A stretch of 5,475 nucleotides of DNA, from assembly GCA_946538875.1 (NCBI GenBank), contig CAMNHD010000131.1, positions 1 through 5,475 of the forward strand. The letters are read 5' to 3'. A program made the position numbers and the translations under genes. The notes under the pieces were generated by a model, which ran no database searches, was not told where the DNA came from, and saw nothing but the letters and a program-made list of their open reading frames with translations. The DNA comes from an uncultured Treponema sp. Its GTDB lineage: Bacteria > Spirochaetota > Spirochaetia > Treponematales > Treponemataceae. This document shows positions 1 through 5,475 of this stretch, piece by piece. How positions within the stretch are numbered: the first letter of the stretch is position 1; each line of letters begins with the position of its first letter.

Positions 1-735
1 AAGAAAGGGAAGGTCTGTCTTTACAAGACCAAAGAATGCTCCGGCACCGCTGAGACTTCCCAATTGCCCAAGATTCCGGCAGCTGTTCCTGAGCCACAGA
101 TGTGAAAAAGCCTCAAGTGTGTTTGTGTTTATTTCTTCCTTCTGTCTTAAGCGTCTTATTTCCTGGGCACTGGCCTCAAAGTATTCCTGAGCGTGGGCAG
201 TCTGGGCCGGTTGGGCAAAGATTCTTATGCCGGAAGGCTTTCTGTTGCCAAGCAGTGCCGTAAGTGTTTCCGGAGGGGCCTTCAGCGCAAAAACAAGATC
301 TTTATGGGTAAGGACAGCAGTCCAGTCAATGAAGCAAAATGCTGTGTAAAGCCAGAGGGGATCTTCTTCCACAAGGACAAGCGGCAGGGTGGGAAACTTT
401 GCGGCCAGGGCAAGCGGTACGTATCCCAGTCCGAATCCCAGGCAGACCGCAGTTGAGTCGCTGTCGGGTGTAAAGTCCTGTATGAGCTGGGCGGCTTCCC
501 GTTCAGGATTGTACTTGGAGTGGAGCGGTGTGGCCCCGTGCAGTGCAGTAAGGGCCTTGCTCCTTGATTCCTGTACGGTGAATGCATACGGCAGATTATG
601 TTCCTGGTCAGAACTCTCTCCGCCAGACCGGCCGCCGGTGGCAAGAAAAAGGGACTCTTCCTTTGCGAACATCTCTGAAAGCTGCGGAAAGCGTTCCCTG
701 AACAGTGAAAGGTTTTTATTCAAGATAGAGTTCAA
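1..735 (-). CDS. MAF/DUF115 (MptE-like) motility-associated protein, 3' end cut by window edge
   Basis: The reverse strand stays open from 735 to the left edge, giving 245 codons without a stop. The N-terminus (NLSLFRERFPQL, residues 8-19) is followed by YNPEREAAQLI (75-85) and the glycine-rich LGFGLGY (99-105). Next come VLVEEDP (120-126), a region of predicted helix rich in charged residues (187-203), and WLRNSCRNL (214-222). This order matches the MAF flagellin-modification glycosyltransferase family (DUF115, related to 6-hydroxymethylpterin pyrophosphokinase MptE). The family's GPSL-type motif should lie just past the edge. Known members take part in glycosylating flagellin with nonulosonic acids in the cytoplasm; that role is inferred here. 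I chose TTG at 735 because GGAG lies 10 nt upstream and an in-frame TGA (741-739) prevents a longer form. TTG at 723 and ATG at residue 22 are alternatives, but the ATG would remove conserved-looking sequence. The gene overlaps the end of ftsI by 20 nt and is probably co-transcribed. Confidence 0.8.
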   Translation of the reverse strand, partial: MNSILNKNLSLFRERFPQLSEMFAKEESLFLATGGRSGGESSDQEHNLPYAFTVQESRSKALTALHGATPLHSKYNPEREAAQLIQDFTPDSDSTAVCLGFGLGYVPLALAAKFPTLPLVLVEEDPLWLYTAFCFIDWTAVLTHKDLVFALKAPPETLTALLGNRKPSGIRIFAQPAQTAHAQEYFEASAQEIRRLRQKEEINTNTLEAFSHLWLRNSCRNLGQLGSLSGAGAFFGLVKTDLPFL

Positions 736-2605
736 TTGTCATGTTCTCCGTGATTGGGGTTCCAGGTTCCGGGCTCTGCCTTACAACCCAGCCTTCCCCG
801 ATGAGAATCAGGTTGTACTCGTCGCTTTCCAGAAGAGGCAGAAGGTCGCGCTTGGGGCGGTCGGTAAAGTCAGGGACGGTGCGGTCCATGTTTATGGGTG
901 CATTCTCGCTGATGGAGATGCGGCCGGAATGCTCAAGGGATGCGGCTCCTTCGCGGGTCATTCCCATATAGTCAATTATTTCGTCTGCGGCTTCCCGGAT
1001 TACAGGAGCGACAATGCGTCCAGCCAGGGTTTCTCCCTTTGCCTTCTGTATGACTATATATAGGACAATCTGAGGGTCTTCCACAGGAAAAATTGCTATG
1101 CAGTTCGAAAGAAAGTCCTTGGTTGAGTATGCCCTTGTCTCCGGATCGTACATCTGTGCGGTTCCAGTCTTTACGCCGATGGAAATGTCGTCAAGATTTG
1201 CACGGCTTCCGGTTCCTTTTGCGGCAGTGGTCTCCATGCAGCTCAGGATGTAGTTTGCGGTTGAAGACTTGAGCACAGGGGTTCCGGCTTCTGTCTGATG
1301 CAGATATTCGTCGTTTCCGTCCTTGTCAGTGATGCGGTAGATGAAGGTTGGCTTTACCGGCACGCCTCCGTTTGAAAGCGTTGTGGCTGCCTGTACCATC
1401 TGAAGCGCATTCACGCTTATTTCCTGACCGATTGACATGGTTGCCTTTGTACGGATTGACCATGTGGGGTCGCTTGTGTCCTTTACAGTTCCTCGGGTCT
1501 CGGAGGATAGTTCCACTCCTGTCTTTTTTCCAAAGCCAAGTTTTCCTATGCGCTCAAGGAACTGCTCAGTGTCAAGAAGGTCGCTCATCTGCGCAAGTGC
1601 ATCGTTGCAGGAATACTGCAGGGCTTCGCGGACTGTCAGCTTTCCGTGGTGGTCAAGGCAGGTAATCCTGAGCTTCTGCCCTGAAGCTGTTGTGCGTTCG
1701 TAAAGACCGTCGCAGATAAACACTGTATTCGGGCTGATTGCGCCTGAGTCAAGGTAAATTGCTGATGTAAAGATTTTGAATACGCTTCCAGGCTCGAAAG
1801 GTGTTACGGCGGGGCGGTCTATTGTCTGTTCGGGGGTGGCCCTTGTGTATTCGTTGAGGTTCACTGACGGCAGGCTGATGTAAGACAGAATTTCTCCATT
1901 CTTTGCATCAGAAGCAATTATCATGATGCTTTCTGCCTGCGTGCTCTGCATAGTGTCCCTTGCGATTTTCTCAAGCTTGTACTGGAGATTTGCGTCTATT
2001 GTGAGGAATATGTTTTTTCCGTAAATAATGCCGTTCGGAGAGACGTTGCTGTTGTCCTCGGCCGCTTTCGGCGAAAGAAGTGCGTCCTGTGAGGCTTCTA
2101 TTCCACTCAGTCCGGTTCCCATCTCGCCCATAAAGCCTATCAGCTGGCTTGCCAGTTCGTTCATCGGGTAAACGCGTCCCGGAATACGGTCAAAGCTGTA
2201 TCCTGAAGTATAGCCGCTGTCGGAGAGAATCTTCTGCAGCTCGTCGCGTTGTTCCTGGGTAATCTTCTTTTTTATGTATGCAAAGTTCCGGCCCCTGTTT
2301 GCGCTGAGTATGGCGGAGACTTCGCCGCTTGACATTTCCAGCACCGGCGAGACAAGGTCTGCAAAGATGTCCTGGTTCTTTATGTTCTTTGGGGTTGCCA
2401 CAAAGTGATAGAAATTTGTCTGCATTGCAAGTGGGCGGCCGTTGCGGTCCACAATCGCTCCACGTTCAACAACAGGGCTTGGCGGTGGCAGTGGAGGCAG
2501 GGGAGTGGTGGCAAGGCGCAGGTAAACACTATAGATGTAAATCAGCAGGATTATGCAAAGTGCAAAGATAATCCATACGCGCCGCTTTTTTAGAAATGCA
2601 TTCAT
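716..2605 (-). CDS. ftsI: FtsI-like class B penicillin-binding protein (peptidoglycan D,D-transpeptidase) with C-terminal PASTA domain
   Basis: This 629-residue protein cross-links peptidoglycan in the periplasm, most likely at the division septum with an FtsW-type partner. A short basic cytoplasmic tail (KKRR, 6-9) precedes one membrane segment (about 11-30) and a proline-rich linker (35-44). The class B dimerisation domain starts with VVERGAIVDRNG (45-56) and includes YPMNELASQLIGFMG (146-160). The transpeptidase domain has the three active-site motifs: SVFK (274-277, Ser274 nucleophile), SCN (332-334) and KTGT (479-482). A single PASTA domain (about 577-629; VPDF, QSPEPGTPI) ends the protein. 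All catalytic residues are present, so it should be active and beta-lactam sensitive. FtsI is favoured over elongation PBP2 because of FEPGSVFK and the PASTA tail. Its ATG overlaps the lepB stop as ATGA, and the start lacks a strong Shine-Dalgarno sequence (AGGG about 10 nt upstream), which suggests translational coupling to lepB. Confidence 0.93.
   Translation of the reverse strand: MNAFLKKRRVWIIFALCIILLIYIYSVYLRLATTPLPPLPPPSPVVERGAIVDRNGRPLAMQTNFYHFVATPKNIKNQDIFADLVSPVLEMSSGEVSAILSANRGRNFAYIKKKITQEQRDELQKILSDSGYTSGYSFDRIPGRVYPMNELASQLIGFMGEMGTGLSGIEASQDALLSPKAAEDNSNVSPNGIIYGKNIFLTIDANLQYKLEKIARDTMQSTQAESIMIIASDAKNGEILSYISLPSVNLNEYTRATPEQTIDRPAVTPFEPGSVFKIFTSAIYLDSGAISPNTVFICDGLYERTTASGQKLRITCLDHHGKLTVREALQYSCNDALAQMSDLLDTEQFLERIGKLGFGKKTGVELSSETRGTVKDTSDPTWSIRTKATMSIGQEISVNALQMVQAATTLSNGGVPVKPTFIYRITDKDGNDEYLHQTEAGTPVLKSSTANYILSCMETTAAKGTGSRANLDDISIGVKTGTAQMYDPETRAYSTKDFLSNCIAIFPVEDPQIVLYIVIQKAKGETLAGRIVAPVIREAADEIIDYMGMTREGAASLEHSGRISISENAPINMDRTVPDFTDRPKRDLLPLLESDEYNLILIGEGWVVRQSPEPGTPITENMTIELYLE
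746..749 (-). promoter_or_regulatory. Shine-Dalgarno deciding the TTG start of the MAF gene
   Basis: On the minus strand GGAG sits inside the last codons of ftsI, 10 nt before TTG at 735-733. The second candidate TTG at 723-721 would be 22 nt away, which is too far. This favours the upstream TTG and a start embedded in ftsI, so translation of the two genes is probably coupled. Confidence 0.5.
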
Positions 2606-3108
2606 TTGCCAAGAACCCTACCTAAGACATTTTTTACAGGAACAAAACCGTAGTTCCTTGAGTCAATGGAAGAGCTGTAGTTGTCTCCCACCGCAAGAAC
2701 CATTCCCTCAGGGACTTCTCTGCTGAGGTACATCTTATGGTACTGTTCCTGCGTCAGGGGAATCTTCTGCTGTCCCACCGTAAGAGTATAACCCGAATCG
2801 ATAGAATAATCCAGTGGAACGGGACCAACGGCAATGCATCTTTTTATAACAAGGCGGTTTTTGTATTCATAGGCTATTACCTGTCCGGGGCGCGGCTTTT
2901 TCCATGAGCAGAGGAGAGAATCCCCAAAGGGGCGTGCTATTCCGTAGCTCAGCTTGTCCAGTACTATTCTGTCTCCTTCGCTTAGGCTCGGCTCCATTGA
3001 ACTTCCCTTTACTGTCAGGACTTCAAAGACAAATAGTTTTATGAGGATTCCTATACATATTCCTAGTACTATAAAAACGAATAGATGTTTCGATATCTTG
3101 CTTGGCAT
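2602..3108 (-). CDS. lepB: Signal peptidase I, short single-membrane-segment form
   Basis: This 168-residue protein cleaves signal peptides from exported proteins on the outer face of the cytoplasmic membrane. One N-terminal membrane segment (about 8-29) leads into box B, VKGSSMEPSLSEGDRIV (33-49), whose Ser37 just before Met38 is the nucleophile. The general-base lysine is Lys89 in the box D start RLVIKR (85-90). Box E is GDNYSSSIDSRNYGFVP (141-157). The catalytic Ser/Lys dyad is intact. It is compact compared with the 323-residue E. coli enzyme, lacking the second membrane segment and large insertions, as in many Gram-positive and spirochaete forms. The usual GLPGD after the catalytic lysine is degenerate (AVGPVPLD). 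ATG at 3108 has only a weak GGA 8 nt upstream. It is the first gene of the minus-strand operon and overlaps ftsI by 4 nt. Spirochaetes often carry more than one signal peptidase I, so this may be a paralogue with narrower substrates. Confidence 0.93.
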   Translation of the reverse strand: MPSKISKHLFVFIVLGICIGILIKLFVFEVLTVKGSSMEPSLSEGDRIVLDKLSYGIARPFGDSLLCSWKKPRPGQVIAYEYKNRLVIKRCIAVGPVPLDYSIDSGYTLTVGQQKIPLTQEQYHKMYLSREVPEGMVLAVGDNYSSSIDSRNYGFVPVKNVLGRVLGK

Positions 3109-3133
3109 GTCACTAATCCGTTGAATCAGTAAT

Positions 3134-3162
3134 ATTCTAATATGTAAGGAAAAGAATGTCGA
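3134..3162 (-). promoter_or_regulatory. Sigma70-like promoter of the lepB-ftsI-maf operon
   Basis: Read on the minus strand, TCGACA (3162-3157, five of six matches to TTGACA) is followed after exactly 17 nt by TAGAAT (3139-3134, five of six matches to TATAAT). Transcription would start near 3127 and leave a leader of about 19 nt before the lepB ATG at 3108. There is no other long intergenic space upstream of lepB, ftsI or the maf gene, so this is the likely promoter for all three. This is motif reading only, without transcript data. Confidence 0.55.
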
Positions 3163-3257
3163 TACTTAGAGTATGGAAATATACAACTATTCAGGAAAAA
3201 ACAGTTTCTCTACAAGTGCCATCGCAAGCCGTAGGCCTATCTTCTTTGAAAAGCTGA
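3156..3257 (+). CDS. Possible 33-codon leader ORF overlapping the start of the M23 gene
   Basis: ATG at 3156-3158 follows AAGGA (3146-3150) at 5-nt spacing, the best ribosome binding site in the intergenic region. It opens a 33-residue ORF (starting MSILRVWKYT, ending SSLKS) that stops at TGA 3255-3257. The M23 peptidase gene begins at 3173 in another frame and its own ATG has no usable Shine-Dalgarno sequence. The short peptide resembles nothing I know and shows no membrane segment or clear motif. It may be a translated leader that loads ribosomes onto the next gene, a chance ORF, or a hint that the M23 start is wrong. Its Shine-Dalgarno lies in the spacer of the lepB promoter on the opposite strand. 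Confidence 0.25.
   Translation: MSILRVWKYTTIQEKTVSLQVPSQAVGLSSLKS
3162..3174. repeat. Small inverted repeat at the M23 gene start
   Basis: ATACT (3162-3166) and AGTAT (3170-3174) form a perfect 5-bp inverted repeat around TAG. It covers the first two bases of the M23 ATG and touches the -35 element of the opposing lepB promoter. Its position fits an operator or a weak hairpin hiding the start codon, but a repeat this short arises easily by chance in AT-rich sequence. Confidence 0.15.
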
Positions 3258-4387
3258 TTATATGGAAGAATTCGCTGAGGAGGACAGCCTTTGTTCCTTC
3301 CCTTATGCCCGGCGTAAAAGTCTTTTCCTGGAAATCCGTACCGCTTGCATTCAGCCGCTTTGCAGACTGCTGCCGCCGTAATCCCAGGACTGTTGCGGGA
3401 GCGCTGCTCTTTGCCATGGTGCTTGGAATCTTTGCGGCAACACCTGTGGTCACACTGCGCTTGATCCGCTACAACGAGTCTTTTGCTCGTTCAGTGGGAA
3501 TGCTTGCCCCGGATGCGGAACGTCTTGACGTGCTTGACCAGGCTATGCTCAGCTTTGCAATGGACGGAGGACTTTACTACGATGTGGAAGGCAATATTCT
3601 TGGCGAGGGAGGACTGTCTCTCGTTCCGGAAAAGGGGACCGTTTCGTTCAAGCAGCCTGTTTCCTGGTCTTCTTATACTGTAAAGGCCGGAGACACGGTG
3701 ATCGGTCTCAGCAAAAAGTTCGGGCTTTCAAATATTTCCACGATTATTGCGGCAAACAATATCGACAACGTAAGGGGACTTATGTCCGGGCAGAAACTCC
3801 GTGTCCCTTCAATTGACGGAATGATTCACAAGGTTTCTTCCGGAGAAAGCCTTACCGGGCTGAGTGTTCGCTACTCGATACCGGTTGAGGATCTGCTTGA
3901 TGTGAATGACCTGGAGTCCGACATGATTCATGTTGGTCAGGAGTTATTTGTTCCGGGTGCAAGGATGGACCCGCTTTCACTCCAGAGGGTCATGGGCGAA
4001 GTCTTCAAGAGTCCTATTGCTGCCCGTTACCGTCTGACTTCTCTCTTTGGTCCCAGAAAGGACCCGTTTACCAACAAGCCAAGCAGGCACAGCGGCATTG
4101 ACATGGCCTGTCCAACTGGTACCCCGATTCAGTCTGCGATGAGCGGAAAGGTGGCCTTTACCGGATGGAGCAATATATACGGAAATTACGTCATTGTTAC
4201 CCACTACGACGGTTACCAGACTCTTTACGGCCACATGTCAAAGATTACATGCAGGAAGGGAGCCTCGGTAAGTCAGGGCACACAGCTTGGTCTTGTAGGA
4301 AGCACCGGGTATTCAACCGGTCCGCATCTGCATTTCTCTGTCTACAAAAACGGAAAGCTGGTTGACCCCCAGACAGTTTTACGCTAA
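3173..4387 (+). CDS. Membrane-anchored peptidoglycan endopeptidase: two LysM domains plus M23 (LytM-type) metallopeptidase
   Basis: This 404-residue protein probably cuts peptide cross-links of peptidoglycan in the periplasm. A basic cytoplasmic tail of about 73 residues (13 Lys/Arg, 3 acidic) precedes one membrane segment (about 74-98). Two LysM peptidoglycan-binding domains follow: LysM1 (about 168-212, starts YTVKAGDT) and LysM2 (about 218-261, starts HKVSSGES). The M23 domain (about 288-402) shows the zinc ligands His306 and Asp310 in RHSGID and His387 in HLHF, with His353 (YGHM) and His385 as the other active-site histidines. All are present, so it is likely an active enzyme rather than a degenerate EnvC/NlpD-like activator. 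The gene is divergent from lepB-ftsI and 10 nt upstream of the propeller gene, probably one operon. The start is uncertain: ATG 3173 has no good Shine-Dalgarno, and Met45 (ATG 3305) has only a GAGGAGG about 20 nt away. The membrane segment and domains do not depend on that choice. Confidence 0.9.
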   Translation: MEIYNYSGKNSFSTSAIASRRPIFFEKLIIWKNSLRRTAFVPSLMPGVKVFSWKSVPLAFSRFADCCRRNPRTVAGALLFAMVLGIFAATPVVTLRLIRYNESFARSVGMLAPDAERLDVLDQAMLSFAMDGGLYYDVEGNILGEGGLSLVPEKGTVSFKQPVSWSSYTVKAGDTVIGLSKKFGLSNISTIIAANNIDNVRGLMSGQKLRVPSIDGMIHKVSSGESLTGLSVRYSIPVEDLLDVNDLESDMIHVGQELFVPGARMDPLSLQRVMGEVFKSPIAARYRLTSLFGPRKDPFTNKPSRHSGIDMACPTGTPIQSAMSGKVAFTGWSNIYGNYVIVTHYDGYQTLYGHMSKITCRKGASVSQGTQLGLVGSTGYSTGPHLHFSVYKNGKLVDPQTVLR

Positions 4388-4390
4388 GGA
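4386..4390 (+). promoter_or_regulatory. Ribosome binding site of the propeller gene
   Basis: AAGGA begins in the last two bases of the M23 stop codon and lies 7 nt before ATG 4398. This is near-ideal spacing and supports that start. The absence of room for a promoter or terminator between the genes supports co-transcription. Confidence 0.6.
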
Positions 4391-4397
4391 TTGATTT

Positions 4398-5456
4398 ATG
4401 AACTGCATGTCCAGGAAGATTTGTAAGATAATAGTTTGTGCGGTACTCTCATCCCTTCCTCTTTACGCAAAGGTGAGTTTCGGCGGACTTGATTTGAATT
4501 CGGAGAATACGCTTTTGTTCAGCGTCCGCCATGAAGTTCCCGGCACACCCGTGTACCAGAGTCTTTTTAGTGCGCAGCTAACTAAGAACTCTGTCAAGGA
4601 AAGTCCCAGTCTCCTTACATGCTATCCTGAGCAGATGGAATTGATAAACGGCGGCTCTTCGGTGCAGATACGCAACCGCTACGGCACGGCCCTTTACAGT
4701 TTCCAGAATGATTCCCTTGTGTGGAAGCTCAAGGCTGACGGAATACCTGTTGAATATTCAAGAACTGCCCCCATGTCGGTGAGTCCTGACGGTCAGTGGC
4801 TCTGCTACGTGCAGAAGTCTTCCGGCGCAAGGGGCAAACTGGTGATACAGAATGTGGCAAGCGGAAGGACAGCCGTTCTCTGCGAAAACTGTGCCATGTC
4901 ATACAGCGGCGTGTCTGTAAAGTGGGCGCCTGATTCAAAGGCCCTGCTCTACGAAAAGGACGGCTTTGTATATTTTGAGACTCCTGCAACTGTTTTCAGC
5001 ACTGTTCAGCTTTCTGATGCCCTTCACCGCATAGGTCCCGGCACAATCAATTCCGTTCAGTGGACCAGCCAGGGAAACCTTGCATATCTGGTGGACGACA
5101 TCATCTATAAAATCCAGGAGACTGAGCTTTACACAAGAGGACTCTACGCGGCGCTTATCGGTAACGGAAGCCTTGTCGGCCGTCTGACTTCCGACTTTAA
5201 TTCTGAGCGTGACCGTTTCTGGCTGGACAAGAGCGGTACCCAGCTTGTGGTCATCAAGGACGACAATCTGGTGACATGGTATTCTGTAAAGCAGGGTGGC
5301 TACGGCTACGTCACTATGAACGGCTCCTACCCCCTTACTGAACGCGAAGGTTCTCCACTTGACTATGAGATTTTCTGGACTCAGGACAAAAAGCCTGTGC
5401 TTTGGCTTGATTATCTAAAATTCAAGACGGGCAGAAAATGTTCCGCCGCCTTATAG
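4398..5456 (+). CDS. Exported WD40-like/TolB-like beta-propeller protein of unknown function
   Basis: The 352-residue product starts with a typical signal peptide (MSRKICK then a hydrophobic core, about 11-23) with likely cleavage after LYA (22-24), so it is probably periplasmic. No convincing lipobox is seen. The rest has repeated propeller strands of the PD40 type: SVSPDGQWLCY (127-137), VKWAPDSKALLY (174-185), VQWTSQGNLAYL (220-231), FWLDKSGTQLVVI (274-286) and FWTQDKKPVLWLD (326-338), with a possible earlier blade near 31-61. Such propellers usually bind proteins or glycans; no catalytic residues are recognisable. It follows the M23 gene by 10 nt, so a role in envelope or peptidoglycan remodelling is an inference from context. 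The last eight residues (after GRK at 345-347) look unlike a propeller strand, whereas the overlapping frame from 5438 does, so the gene may be frameshifted and the true protein longer. Confidence 0.7.
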   Translation: MNCMSRKICKIIVCAVLSSLPLYAKVSFGGLDLNSENTLLFSVRHEVPGTPVYQSLFSAQLTKNSVKESPSLLTCYPEQMELINGGSSVQIRNRYGTALYSFQNDSLVWKLKADGIPVEYSRTAPMSVSPDGQWLCYVQKSSGARGKLVIQNVASGRTAVLCENCAMSYSGVSVKWAPDSKALLYEKDGFVYFETPATVFSTVQLSDALHRIGPGTINSVQWTSQGNLAYLVDDIIYKIQETELYTRGLYAALIGNGSLVGRLTSDFNSERDRFWLDKSGTQLVVIKDDNLVTWYSVKQGGYGYVTMNGSYPLTEREGSPLDYEIFWTQDKKPVLWLDYLKFKTGRKCSAAL

Positions 5457-5475
5457 TGCGCCATGGTCTCGATCT
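5438..5475 (+). CDS. Start of a next gene, or the frameshifted continuation of the propeller gene; cut by window edge
   Basis: ATG 5438 opens a frame that stays open to the window end (MFRRLIVRHGLD, 12 codons) and overlaps the end of the propeller gene by 19 nt. A GTG at 5456 in the same frame is another possible start. ACGGG ending 6 nt upstream is only a moderate ribosome binding site. If one A were added to the A4 run at 5435-5438, this frame would join the propeller ORF without a break. Too little is visible to name a function. Confidence 0.3.
   Translation, partial: MFRRLIVRHGLD

Noticed and set aside
282..644. 120-codon ORF on the minus strand
   Set aside because: It lies in another frame of the MAF gene, whose frame carries the recognisable motifs YNPEREAAQ and LGFGLGY. 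The 120-codon product has no motif and looks like shadow sequence.
389..1063. 224-codon ORF on the plus strand
   Set aside because: It is antisense to the MAF and ftsI genes, has no recognisable domain, and spans two well-supported genes, so it is a shadow frame.
3121..3146. Plus-strand promoter TTGAAT with TATGTA for the M23 operon
   Set aside because: The spacer is only 14 nt and both boxes are weak. TTGGCA at 3102-3107 is a better -35 but has no -10 box at 16-18 nt.
3277..3293. GAGGAGGA followed by TTG 3291 as an internal start
   Set aside because: This TTG is out of frame with the M23 gene and reaches a stop within nine codons.
4411..4442. Possible lipobox with Cys14 in the propeller signal peptide
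   Set aside because: The residues before Cys14 (KIIV) do not fit a lipobox even by relaxed spirochaete rules, and the hydrophobic core continues past it to a normal LYA cleavage site.
5463..5475. ATG at 5463 just after the propeller stop as the next gene start
   Set aside because: It has no Shine-Dalgarno sequence and only four codons are visible. The overlapping frame from 5438 is better supported.
1..5475. CRISPR array, insertion sequence, tRNA or riboswitch
   Set aside because: I saw no spaced direct repeats, terminal inverted repeats with a transposase, tRNA-like folds or long leaders. Nearly all of the window is protein coding.

Overview
The window is a compact bacterial cell-envelope locus of about 50% GC with no gene-free stretch longer than 64 bases. 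The combination of a MAF-type motility-associated protein, a PASTA-tailed FtsI-like transpeptidase, a very short signal peptidase I and a LysM/M23 hydrolase beside a secreted beta-propeller protein suggests a spirochaete, most likely a moderate-GC Treponema. That assignment rests on family recognition only; no rRNA or other marker gene is present.

Left part (1-3108, minus strand): a tightly packed operon read right to left. It holds lepB (signal peptidase I), ftsI (class B penicillin-binding protein with one C-terminal PASTA domain) and the first 245 codons of a MAF/DUF115 (MptE-like) gene that runs off the left edge. lepB and ftsI overlap by 4 nt (ATGA). ftsI and the maf gene overlap by 20 nt if the best-supported TTG start is used. 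A good sigma70-like promoter for this operon lies in the divergent intergenic region (-35 TCGACA, 17-nt spacer, -10 TAGAAT).

Centre (3109-3172): a 64-nt divergent intergenic region. Besides the lepB promoter it carries, on the plus strand, a strong Shine-Dalgarno sequence followed by a 33-codon ORF that overlaps the start of the next gene in another frame. The annotated start of that next gene has no good ribosome binding site of its own.

Right part (3173-5475, plus strand): a membrane-anchored, two-LysM, M23-family peptidoglycan endopeptidase with all metal and catalytic residues visible. Ten nucleotides downstream follows an exported WD40-like/TolB-like beta-propeller protein of unknown function. 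The end of the propeller gene is ambiguous: an alternative frame starting at 5438 is open to the window edge and reads like a continuation of the propeller, so there may be a one-base frameshift at an A4 run or simply an overlapping next gene.

Taken together, one arm makes septal peptidoglycan, processes exported proteins and probably glycosylates flagellin, and the other arm cuts peptidoglycan. The genes are recognisable families. The points worth a second look are the gene junctions (overlaps, the leader ORF, the possible frameshift), and I did not find a convincing undescribed system.
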